In this document: positions 1 through 9,074 of the stretch, piece by piece
How the letters are laid out: every line of letters starts with the position of its first letter
Position numbering within the stretch: the first letter of the stretch is position 1
Source of the DNA: Nemertoderma westbladi
Lineage: Eukaryota; Xenacoelomorpha; Nemertodermatida; Nemertodermatidae
Length of the DNA stretch: 25,524 bases
Reading direction: 5' to 3'
Assembly (NCBI GenBank): GCA_032718475.1
Contig: JAUCBJ010008586.1
Coordinates: 1 to 25,524 of the forward strand
The notes under the pieces: generated by a model
What the model saw: the letters and a program-made list of their open reading frames with translations, nothing else
What the model was told of the DNA's origin: nothing
Database searches by the model: none
Translations under genes and position numbers: made by a program

Positions 1-1721
1 TATTAACTTCTTAGAACCCTTAACTGTACACTTATATCTTATTTGTAAAATTAGTTTATTCGGTTTCTTGTTGAAACTTCCTTTTGATAAATCCTTTGTA
101 AAACTGTAAATATACTGCAATTTCCTGACATGTTTTCTTTTGGTCCGACTTCGGGACAGCCGAACACCAGGGAGATGGCAGCCTAGACCGTTAGGCCGTA
201 AGTAACGCAGGGAAGGGATGTCCACAACACGCTAGCGCCCACATTTGGATTGACCGCGCACCCCCTTTGCCCTTCGAAATACTCCACTTGCTATGCAGCG
301 CCCGCTTTGTGAGAAGGTAAGACTTTGTTCGATGCCCTTGCCCGCCGTAAGACCTATAGATCAGGGTAAGCGTGACACCGCACTGGACGCCGCAAATTTA
401 GGATCAAATAATTATATCCAGACACCCCCCCCCTTCTTGTCAGTCCTACGAACCCCTGGGTTAACCTGTACTTCCTACAGGTGCGAACTATTGCCATTCG
501 TCAGTACGCGAGTACATATTAGGTACGGACAGCATATGTTCCATAATTTAGTGATTCGTAGCACTGACTGTTTGGTACCGGTTCGCTTTGTAGAACGTAC
601 ATTAGTACCCCCCCCCCCCCTGTCTGGAGTTAGCTATTTGATCAGGCAAGGAGCATTTCTGCTACCGGCACACTGCTTGGCCTAGGGAGGTTTATTAATA
701 TCCTACCGCGCCTTGCCACGTACTGATAGGTATTGCTGCTAACTACCGCAGCAACAAAGTTCTAGAATTAAATTAGTATACCAGATCAGCTAACGTACGG
801 TAGCGATTAACCCCTATTCTTATCTTACAACCAGAATCTGGTATTAGTGCCGATCACGGGTGTAGTTACTAACACTGTGGTTGCCCACTGGGTTGTGGAT
901 AGGAAGGAGAGAGCTTTGACGTCATTCATGAGTATAAAGTTCTACAAACGCGACTAGTTTATTTTAGTAGCTAGCGCACGGTATCATTTTAGTCAGAAAA
1001 TCACTAAAACCTAGTAAAAGGAATTACTCGAAATTGTTTTATTTGTAACACACCCACACACACACGCCCTAAAACATATCGCCCTTAAAGTTCTACTAGC
1101 TATAGCGTACTATACATTACGTTAGGTGGAAATTATCTGTATTTGTAAAATTAGGATCTGATTTAGTTGCGGCAATAAGGAGTATTTCATTTTCGTTATT
1201 AAACTGTTGTTTGTCTGGACAACGGTATTGTTACATTTAGGCCTGACCTTTTAGACTGATTTCGTACAGGGGGATCAGTTATTGTTACATTTAGGTACGA
1301 CCCCTTTTCGACTGATTTAGGACTGTCAGTGTTGTTACGCTAGGTCTGTTAACCCACTAGCTCGTATATAAACCATATAAATCACACCGCGGCAAGTTAC
1401 TGTATTTAGGACTGTCAGTGATAGTTAGGATTCGCTGCGCGGGGATTGTTTTCCCGTGAGTTTGGTCTGTTACTGTAACTGTACATCTGCCTCACCGGTT
1501 AGAGGACAGGTATCCTTCTGTCTAGTACGTAGGCATTAGACCCGCTCACGTACATAGAATAGATACAAGGCTCTGTTCCTCGCCAGTAGTCGTTTGTGTA
1601 CTATATCTGTTTGTTTAGATATCCTGGACTGGGATTTGTTGTCAGATACTGTACAAGCCCGTATACATTACTAGAGTCTCATAGTAAGATACATCGTTAC
1701 TAGGATCTGGTAAGCGGTATA
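1..1721. other. Non-coding left edge, no gene seen
   Basis: I find no convincing gene here. The stretch holds two poly-C runs (about 423-433 and 607-620), a short AC-rich tract near 1050-1067, a TATATAAA-like motif near 1364, and a degenerate tandem repeat described separately. One ORF of about 130 codons at 293-685 runs straight through both poly-C runs and shows no domain-like pattern, so I do not call it. The 3' end may be downstream flank of the transposase gene that begins at 1722 on the minus strand. Confidence 0.6.
1226..1430. repeat. Degenerate tandem repeats (54-bp and ATTTAGGACTGTCAGTG units)
   Basis: The string TATTGTTACATTTAGG occurs at 1226 and again at 1280, each followed by a CGACC/TGACC-CTTTT-GACTGATTT segment, giving a period of about 54 bp. 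A second motif, ATTTAGGACTGTCAGTG, occurs near 1315 and near 1403, each followed by a GTTA-containing segment. The repeats are diverged, so this is an old local duplication with no evident function. Confidence 0.6.
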
Positions 1722-3804
1722 CTACTGGACCCTTACATTTACAGTAATTGACTGGTTAGAACCGGTCATACCACGCAGACATCCGAACTCACCCTCCAAG
1801 CGATCTTGGTAAACTGTTCCAGTAAGAAAGTATGTGAACCCGCTACTTAAAAGGTAGCGAGAAAGGTCTATCATACTGGCCGTCGACTGGCACAGCGCCC
1901 TGTGGGTATCTGTTGTAAGACTCCGTATGCGACGGACACCAATACCGTGAGGGAACGAGCGAAATTCCCCCACTAAGCCCTTCAGCGACTCGATGGCAGC
2001 ACAGTCGGATGATGTTATGGCCTGTCGATGATGATCTTTAAATCGGATCGTTTCCCCAATCGACTTTACATTCATCAGTTTCCACCATGTCAACACCTGT
2101 AACAGCAGTAAACAAAACACGATATATTATTTACATTGTACAGTACATTATTTATAGAATTACGAACTTGAATATGCCAGATAAAATATAAATAAATCGA
2201 TAATATAAAATATAATATATTAATATTAAATAGGAATAATTAAATAAATTAAATATATAATATAAATTAAATAAGTAAACTATTAATAAAGGCATAATGC
2301 CATTTTGCCCCGCATAGGGGCGCATTTATCATTAAAAAAATATTAAATAATATTAATATTTTACTAAGGTGCCTAGGCCCATCCGCATTTACATACCTGT
2401 TCTAACACTTCCGCAGTACCAGATCTACTCGAAAGAAACAACGCAGCTACAACACGGTCGTTAAAAACGCAAAGCACATGGTTGACATTCTGCTTCTGTA
2501 AGTTGGATGGGTTGATAGCTGCCTTTGTTAGTGACGTAAGACGTAAGACTCTGGACTTGTCTTCCTCGTACAAGTCCACTATATCACTCCATTTACCGAT
2601 AGCGCAACCAAATTTGAGCTCCCGATTCTTCTCAGTTATCCAATTGTTGTGGATACACTTTAACACATGGACGGGATCAGGAATCAAGAATAGATGTCGA
2701 GTTGAATCCAAAGGATGATGTACTTTCCATAGCTCTAGTCTGTCCTTATCCTCTATTTCATCACGAAATAGATTGTTCAAGCAATTGTTGGCCCGGAGGT
2801 TGTCGTTAACCAAAGCAACAATATCACCGCCATGTTTGTGGAAAGAGGTAATTGCTTCCTTGATACACGTATGGGCAAATAGGGCTGTCATGGAATGAAC
2901 TGGAATCATCTGCACCATCACTGAAGGTCCCCCGTATAAAATCTTAACCATCAAGCAGAGGACTGAGTTGGCCAACTCCGATGGGTCATCCTTAGCGTAG
3001 CCAAACACTCCAAGTCCTTGATACAATAGTTTGGGAACCACCTTTACTTCGTCCGTTATAAGAATCGCCTTTGGGGATTCGGCAGCAGGCGTACCAGTTG
3101 GTAAGCTGTTCTTTGCTTTACGAATGGCCGTTTCTATGAGCAAATCACTGGTGACTCCCTGTTTTAGCGATCTTATCTTCCTTTCGCATGGAAGAATAGC
3201 AATCTGCCGCAGTATACTATATGGCAGACGCGGGTAACCCTGAACAGCCAGTAGATAATCCGACTGTGAGTAACACTTCGAACCGCTACAATGCAGCTGC
3301 AACTGATGGGATATAAACTCCAGCTGGGTTTTGTATTTATAATCAGAGCTGGAGGCGATAGCGTCATCAATCAACTCTCGGGCTTTCAGCAGCAAGTTCT
3401 CGGTCGTTCCTACCACGCTTCGTTTAACTGCGACAATAACCTCCAACAGCTGGGACCAGCGAATGAGCTGCGCGTTAGGAGCAAGGCAATAGTTGAGCGA
3501 TATACGTTTGTTAGTAGGATTAAACGCAGTAACATAGATATCACTGCAGAGAAGCTGCCTCGTTTCAATACATATATATATATATATATACATATATTCA
3601 AGCGTAGGAATCGCTGACAAAAACATACAGCATAATGAAATCAGCAGTTATCTTAACAAATATATCGACGGATTCAACACGAACATCGTTGCGAATCCAC
3701 GTTTTGACATCATCACGGAAGATATCGAACCCGCCAATTACATCCCGGCGGTTTAGCGATTGAACCTGTCGCTCTTCGACCGGTGGCTCCGCTCGTAACT
3801 TCCC
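1722..3804 (-). CDS. P-element/THAP9-like transposase, 5'-truncated, three inferred exons
   Basis: DNA transposase of the P-element/THAP9 superfamily (RNase H-like catalytic core, nuclear, cuts and joins transposon ends). Inferred minus-strand exons are 3804-3629, 3543-2397 and 2096-1722. Introns are 85 bp (3628-3544, GTATGT...CTGCAG) and 300 bp (2396-2097, CAG|GTATGT...TTACAG); both preserve frame, together giving about 565 codons. Visible marks: Asp in the ITDEV motif near 3053, a second Asp in VNDNLRANN near 2804, the family DPVHVLK motif near 2678, and Glu in YQDRLEGEFG near 1796. These sit where the family's D-D-E residues would be expected. The N-terminal THAP zinc finger is absent: the frame runs open into the 3' tail of a LINE at 3805. 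No stop interrupts the exons, so loss of function, if any, is recent. Exon structure is my inference; family assignment is firm, the first exon less so. Confidence 0.8.
2097..2396 (-). other. Intron of the P-like transposase (AT-rich)
   Basis: This 300-bp stretch separates two phase-0 blocks of transposase homology. It starts with GTATGT after CAG and ends with TGCTGTTACAG. It is very AT-rich. Unspliced translation stops a few codons past the donor, whereas removing it joins VLEQ directly to VLTWW in frame. Confidence 0.75.
3572..3590. repeat. (TA)n microsatellite inside the 85-bp intron
   Basis: An uninterrupted TA dinucleotide run lies between the predicted donor (3628) and acceptor (3544) of the first intron. 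Reading through it would give an implausible YIYIYI peptide, which supports treating this part as intron rather than coding sequence. Confidence 0.85.
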
Positions 3805-4205
3805 TAGATAGATAGATAGATTTATTTATACATTATGTAAAAACAATAACAAATACACCAAACAATGTACCGGTATAAAGGTATTGTCCAACATAACATA
3901 TAGGATTACCCCTAAAGCTTTGCAGCTTATTTCCAAGGGGGTCCTTTATGTTACCTGGTTACAAATACAATATTACACTACGCTAACCTAAAACCAATAT
4001 AAAACGTAATTACACTATGTACATGTACAACTTTACCGAGAGCGTGACAATGCCCGACTCAACGATAAAGATGTAATGTACAGAACAATTTATTATAAAA
4101 CGTAATTACAGTATAAATAGTAAATAATTAATAAACTAATAACTTACTGTAGGACTATTGTACCTATTTTTACATTGCACACGGAGATGAGATTTAACTG
4201 CAGAT

Positions 4206-5661
4206 TTAAAAAGGTTGATTATCTAGGTTTTTAATTTCATTAGGCAGAGCGTTCCAATTTTTTATGCCGTTAAAAAAGAAAGTATCAGATTCAAAGGATT
4301 TACAATTCGGGAGGTAGAAGTTTGAAGCACTAGCTCTGGTACTGTAAGAGTGTGTATCGCGTACTCTGTTGAATTTTTGTTTTAGGTAATTGGGACATTT
4401 ACCATTATACACTTTATGCACATGGTTAAGGCGTAGCTGCTTAACTCTACTATCTAAGTTAAGTTAGTCCAGATTCAGAAAAGTCATCTGGAGTTAGGTG
4501 GTGCCTAGGTTTGTAGTCTTTAATAAATCGTACTACTTTATTCTGAGCTACTTGTAATTTACATTTAAGCTGTTTGGTTAAGCCTTCATACCAAGAAGAG
4601 CACGCATAGTCCATGTGACACTGTATTAAAGAAGAGCAAAGTAACTTGCGGGAGTCGGTGTTCAAACTATTTTTATTTCTGTATAGAAACCTAAGCCTAC
4701 TGTTAACTTTCGAGAAAATATTTTTCACTGTACTTTCTCCTGATAAGCAGTTATCCAATGTGGCGCCTAAATATTTAACTTCCTTTTTATTTTCAATCTT
4801 ATGTCCATTACTAGTGACTTCAAACTTAGTTACCTTCTTTAACTTTCTTTTGGAACCAAACAAAATACTTTCAGTTTTACCGTAGTGAATGGATAGCTTA
4901 TTATCAACCAACCACTCATTACAGGATTCTAGAACTGCACTTAACTTTTGGGAAATATGGATAGGATCTTTATGAGAGAAAATAAGAGCACTGTCGTCGG
5001 CATATAAAATGAGTTTAAAATCGGGATCTATACTACTTATCATATCATTTACATAGCATACAAAAAGCAGAGGACCTAATATACTACCTTGCGGTCAGCT
5101 CTCGGGGCAAATACCACACCCTGGTTTGCCATTCCACAGGGTGGGTGTCGCAATTGAGTCAGATATGAGGCCCATCACCCATATCTACTCTGGCGCACAT
5201 GACCCACCATTGGCTGTTGCAGCTCATCTGCTGGGTCATGCCCTGTACCCTTGCTGCCAGGTGCAGGTCGCAGTGAAGTGCTCTCAGAGTGGACATGAGA
5301 ACACTCTACTCCTGACCAGCCATTGGTAGATCACCATCTGCCTGGTCAGGCCATATACCCCTGCAGCCAAGTATATGGGTCCTTAATCCAGGACCAAGGG
5401 CGTCCTTATCCCAGAACGAAGGGGGTCCTAGTTACAGGACCAGATTTGCCCTAGTAAGAGGGTCTATGCAGCTACAGGTGGCACCTCCTTTATGCTGCAT
5501 GGAGGTGGCAAGTTTTCTTGATCAATGACCTAGAATACTTGACCTGACCTGACCTTGCGGTACACCACAGGTAATCTCTTGTACAGTAGACTGCGATTTG
5601 CTAATGACTACAGTTTGACCTCTGTCTGACAGGTAGGACTTGAACCAGTCTATAGAACCTA
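4206..5661 (-). pseudogene. LINE ORF2 reverse transcriptase C-terminal half, interrupted
   Basis: Reverse transcriptase fragment that would copy LINE RNA at the target site. Read from 5661 downward: IDWFKSYLSDR, then ITCGVPQG near 5561; after skipping the 5095-5551 insertion, the classic SILGPLLF segment, the catalytic YADD at 5004-4993, the KYLG thumb-proximal motif, and a C-terminal GIKNWNALPNEIK segment ending with a stop at 4206. A one-base frameshift near 4445-4460 (after ESGLT) breaks the frame before the SRVKQLRLNH segment. The endonuclease and the first RT motifs are missing. It is non-functional through truncation, insertion and frameshift. The motif set makes the assignment secure. 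Confidence 0.9.
5095..5551. mobile_element. 457-bp hairpin-rich insertion with 9-bp target duplication
   Basis: This segment interrupts the LINE RT exactly in its PQG codons. It is flanked by identical 9-mers ACCTTGCGG at 5086-5094 and 5552-5560; deleting it with one copy restores the RT reading frame. Its right edge ends in a short ACCTG repeat, as SINE tails can. Inside are at least six inverted repeats of 7-9 bp, listed under findings. I see no clear tRNA A/B boxes, no matching terminal inverted repeats and no coding capacity, so it is an unclassified non-autonomous element, SINE-like or MITE-like. Confidence 0.75.
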
Positions 5662-6951
5662 TGTTCGCGCTTTCAGACCTTTGGCAGTTTAACCCGCCAA
5701 ATTAGGATGTCTTCTAGATAATAAATCGCTTTTAGCCTCTGACAAGTATTTGATTCACTACACTAGTTGAAACCAATCTGTGCGCGATCATTCACCCGCT
5801 GGATATACCCGGGAGATTGACTTCGATGGCTTAATCTTATTGCTATGTAAGCCTAATGTATTATTCGACTGACAGTATTATATAATCTCTGACAATATTA
5901 TTCACCTTCGGGGAATATTAACAGTTCCTTTTGGACGTGGCGCTCTATCTATATAAACAGAGCTATGACTTAAACTACATGCAACGATATGGCTCAGTTA
6001 TAATTCACATATATGGCGCATTCTTTAGGAAATGCTTCGTTATAAGTCTCACTCATACACAATGCTGCACAATACTGCACACTGATCTGCCGATCTTCAC
6101 TGATTTTAGTCACATATCAAAGGAACACAGACCGACTCATGTAGGGTCTATCAGATAACATTAGATTCACTTCAAACCACTTTAACATAAGTCGCAATCG
6201 TTATATGTAACCTGTCTCTCTTACCTTCGGTATATCAAGAATATTGGTTTTCGGGGATATTTCTCGTTATTCCAAATATAATATTTCATCAACAAATATA
6301 ATGAATAACCGACAGCAAAATCAGTAAAGTTAAGGTATGAATGATTATGAATAAGTAAGCAAGTATGAGAGTAGAGATTTGTTAAGATTGATTTGTTTGA
6401 TAACGGATATATGTCCTTATAATTAAGCCTACTAGTGTTAGGCTAAAAGCAGAAAAGCACAAAATATTCCAAAGCCGTTCTTTCCTGGCTCAGGACAGAA
6501 TGATAACACTGCCCATAATGCATTGCGTGATTTCTCGGAAATTTCTGTACAAGAGCCGTAAAAACGGTCTGATTGGTTGACTGAACTAAGAGACACCGTA
6601 GAACAAAGAAAATCGACACGTATGAATATCAGCTGTTAACCGTCGTCATAGTAACTACTGTTCAAGAGTATCTAGCCCCTTTTGCGTCACGGAATTGCCA
6701 TAGAATCATCAACTATGCCTTCCACAGTACACATACGGAAGAAATAGCTCTTAGATCCTCTAAAAACACCGATACAGCAATAATACGGTCTCTTACGCCT
6801 ATTAAATCCACTACAGAGTATTTTAATGGGAAAATAAGAAAAATAACGGGGCAATTCAGCAAAAGCTTTTATACCGCTCCCAGAAAATGGGATTTTCAGT
6901 CTATAAAATATAAAAATCACAGTTTCTAAAACATAAAGATACTCTAAACAG
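5662..6951 (-). other. Non-coding 3' region of element A
   Basis: No ORF of note is present. The whole stretch aligns by eye with 16295-17547 in copy B, including GGTATATCCAGCGGGTGAA, CCTAAAGAATGCGC and the terminal GGTCTGAAAGCGCGAACA. It could be a long 3' UTR, or an LTR whose 5' partner has been lost. It contains diverged copies of the repeat seen more clearly in copy B at 16427-16537. Confidence 0.65.
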
Positions 6952-8061
6952 TTAGTCTTTCTTACGCGGACGGCGTTTACGCAGTTTTTTGAGGCTAGCA
7001 AGAGTCTTTTTCTCTTTGGGGCGAGCCACTTTACGAGGAGGGCTGTAGCTCCTAGGCGAAGGGTGCAATACAATTGCATCAGAAGGTGTAGGGTTACGAT
7101 CGGTATACCCGCCGGTCGAAGTACCTGGTTGATTGATATCAACCTCAGTGGAGCGAGGTCTAACGGCCTTTAGAGCGCGTCTCAGGACAGCAGTTCCTAC
7201 GGGTCCTTGACGGGTCGTCTGGACACTAGCAGTGGGTGGACCGTGAGTGGTGAGGAACTTTCTCGGTTTAATGGTTCTCTCCAACTCGCGTTCTCGGGTT
7301 CGATATTCATATGGTCGCCGAGATACTTCCTGTAGTTCAGGATGCGAGTTCACAAAGATGTCGCCATACTCAGGGTCCTGACGGATAAAATTGATCAGGT
7401 GATATGTGGTTATATCATTAGGGTTAACGTTTCTAAGGTATTTTCTGACAAACTTGGTGGAAATACACTCACCAACACGCTTCATTAACTCGTAACTTGG
7501 TACGCGTGTTTTCTGTTCAATCGACGCGAATAGATAAGGATGGAACGCGTAAACTCCCTCGTAAGCTCGTCCAGGATAATAGCGATGTCGGGATTCGCAA
7601 TGTAAATCCGCGTTCGCTTCCCAAGCTCGGATGTATCGCAGGGTGATCATCTCATCTACGCTCTCTAAATCGCGATTAAAGGGACAATTGTAACTTTCAT
7701 GTCCTTTAAGTTGACAGTAGTGACATTGAGTCATAAATTGTGGGCAGACGGCAAAAATATGAGAGTTATTAAGTCTGCAATAAGCACAATATATTTCCAT
7801 CATCGGTTGTTTGAGGAAATAGGAACAAGGTACGTTTGAGTCTAGAGGGGTGAAGTGGTCTCTCGATGCGCATAATCGACAACGTTTTCGAGAAACATAG
7901 TTGGCGTGTCGATAATCGTACGCTGTGAGATGTTGTGGACCTTGATACCACTCTATGACATAATCATTATCACTGCTCCGGGAAGCTGTAGGCTGAATCG
8001 CTTCTGATTCCAAGCATACTGGCTCATCCTCCAGCTCATAGTCGAAGTGGGGGCGTCTGTC
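6952..8061 (-). CDS. Element A ORF3: zinc-knuckle protein with basic tail (nucleocapsid-like)
   Basis: Open in the -1 frame relative to ORF2 from 8061 (just after a TGA at 8064-8062) to the stop at 6952, about 369 codons. There is no AUG until a Met-Met pair some 85 codons in, so entry is probably by frameshift from ORF2 or from a non-AUG start such as the TTG at 8013. Counting from that TTG, three zinc-knuckle-type motifs appear: C45-C48-H53-C63, C76-C79-H85-C90 and the canonical CX2CX4HX4C C97-C100-H105-C110. The C-terminal third is Pro/Arg/Lys-rich and ends KKLRKRRPRKKD. Such architecture suits nucleic-acid binding, as in retroelement nucleocapsids. The last 113 residues are shared with copy B. 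Function is inferred from motifs only; no known family is recognised. Confidence 0.75.
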   Translation of the reverse strand, partial: DRRPHFDYELEDEPVCLESEAIQPTASRSSDNDYVIEWYQGPQHLTAYDYRHANYVSRKRCRLCASRDHFTPLDSNVPCSYFLKQPMMEIYCAYCRLNNSHIFAVCPQFMTQCHYCQLKGHESYNCPFNRDLESVDEMITLRYIRAWEANADLHCESRHRYYPGRAYEGVYAFHPYLFASIEQKTRVPSYELMKRVGECISTKFVRKYLRNVNPNDITTYHLINFIRQDPEYGDIFVNSHPELQEVSRRPYEYRTRERELERTIKPRKFLTTHGPPTASVQTTRQGPVGTAVLRRALKAVRPRSTEVDINQPGTSTGGYTDRNPTPSDAIVLHPSPRSYSPPRKVARPKEKKTLASLKKLRKRRPRKKD

Positions 8062-9074
8062 TCAGTAAGTGGACCCACTGTCTGTATTTCCACGACAGAA
8101 TAACCTGTAGGTATTCGGGGTCTTTGTATAACAGATGAATGTAAGTTCTGTATACAAACGTCTTGAAAAACGGCAAATCCAGCGCTACTCAGTTTCTCCG
8201 CAGCTGAGTCTCTCAGACTGAGTTTGGTCAGCGCGCGGTCCTTGAACTGACTATCGACGTTACGGAACAGAGTCAGAAAGCGCCGGAAACATTCGAAACG
8301 TATAAACTTATTATGTTCGTCTAACTTGGCGAGTTTGGTTCCAAGTATTAATGGATGAGCGCGTATGGTACGACTGCACACATCGGCTAGCCAACCGGCA
8401 AGTGCTGCGTTTTCAAAGATCGTGTATATAGCTAAGGAAGGGCGAAGTGGAACACTCATAAAGCTATATACGGCACCAGGTGCAGTTAATGGTCCATCAA
8501 AATATAAACGAGAGTAATGATCTCCATATACTTGCTGGTAATTGATAGGATTTCCAACTTTGAAATTCCATCCATATTCTTGAAAGGCAAGATGTCCGAT
8601 GGATGTCCGTTGTACTTTAGTAATGCCCCTGGGTGTATTGGCATACATCGTGCGAAAGAAACCTCGGCCTTCGGCCCAAGGAGCAATCAGCTGAGTATCA
8701 ACGAAAGGGTATGGAATGTTTTCCATATTCCGAAAGTCGTTTTGGAGATCTCCATAAACAGCTGAGCCGATTTTCAGGATTCTTTCGTTAAACAACATTT
8801 CGAGCACAGGTTGGGGTAACATTGATCCATCGATACCCATGGCCGGTTTGCGCTCGGTGTCGGTGACGTAACGCTGCGCGAGCTCGAATTGTCCATGTCG
8901 AAGTTTCTTTTGTGTCTCCGTAAGAGTTTCAAAAGAATAATCAATCACGTCGGAACACGCTTGAGTGAATACGTGGGTAGAACCAGCAAGTCCTCGTATA
9001 TGTATCATTCGCGTAGTTCCTAGTTCTCCCACCGGAACGCTACCTTCGTTGTCATAAGTAACAACGCCATACAT
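7953..9074 (-). CDS. Element A ORF2: unknown 373-aa protein
   Basis: Intact ORF starting ATG at 9074, directly after the TAG that ends ORF1 and in the same frame, and ending at 7953. Its last 36 or so codons overlap the open region of ORF3 in another frame. I recognise no family. The protein is globular in composition, with many aromatic residues, no transmembrane segment, no signal peptide, and no protease, polymerase or integrase motif. Its place between the coiled-coil ORF1 product and the zinc-knuckle ORF3 product would fit a capsid-type structural protein, but that is inference from order alone. The start context (T at -3, T at +4) is weak, which leaves open readthrough of the TAG or that the TAG is a late mutation. 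Copy B lacks this region through an internal deletion. Confidence 0.7.
   Translation of the reverse strand: MYGVVTYDNEGSVPVGELGTTRMIHIRGLAGSTHVFTQACSDVIDYSFETLTETQKKLRHGQFELAQRYVTDTERKPAMGIDGSMLPQPVLEMLFNERILKIGSAVYGDLQNDFRNMENIPYPFVDTQLIAPWAEGRGFFRTMYANTPRGITKVQRTSIGHLAFQEYGWNFKVGNPINYQQVYGDHYSRLYFDGPLTAPGAVYSFMSVPLRPSLAIYTIFENAALAGWLADVCSRTIRAHPLILGTKLAKLDEHNKFIRFECFRRFLTLFRNVDSQFKDRALTKLSLRDSAAEKLSSAGFAVFQDVCIQNLHSSVIQRPRIPTGYSVVEIQTVGPLTETDAPTSTMSWRMSQYAWNQKRFSLQLPGAVIMIMS

Larger units (their letters stand above)
3805..5661 (-). mobile_element. 5'-truncated LINE (APE-type, CR1/Jockey-like) with 3' UTR
   Basis: Non-LTR retrotransposon fragment read on the minus strand: the reverse transcriptase C-terminal half, a post-RT domain, a roughly 400-bp 3' UTR (4205-3805) and a short TATC repeat tail at 3805-3820 in place of poly-A. 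The 5' side stops abruptly at 5661, exactly where element A ends. The body is split by a separate insertion at 5095-5551. The 3' tail abuts the P-like transposase exon. The 3' UTR carries the phrase ACCCCCTTGGAAATAAGC near 3940, of a kind seen in many invertebrate LINE tails. The exact clade cannot be fixed without a tree. Confidence 0.85.

Noticed and set aside
293-685. 130-codon ORF on the plus strand
   Set aside because: It runs through two poly-C tracts and has no domain-like pattern or homologous partner in the window.
6687-7142. 151-codon ORF on the minus strand overlapping ORF3
   Set aside because: It is an alternative-frame shadow of ORF3 running into the non-coding 3' region; copy B has a similar shadow at 16068-16346.
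7953-8061. Canonical -1 slippery heptamer in the ORF2/ORF3 overlap
   Set aside because: I searched the overlap for X-XXY-YYZ in the ORF2 frame and found none; the C-run at 8053-8049 is the only weak candidate.
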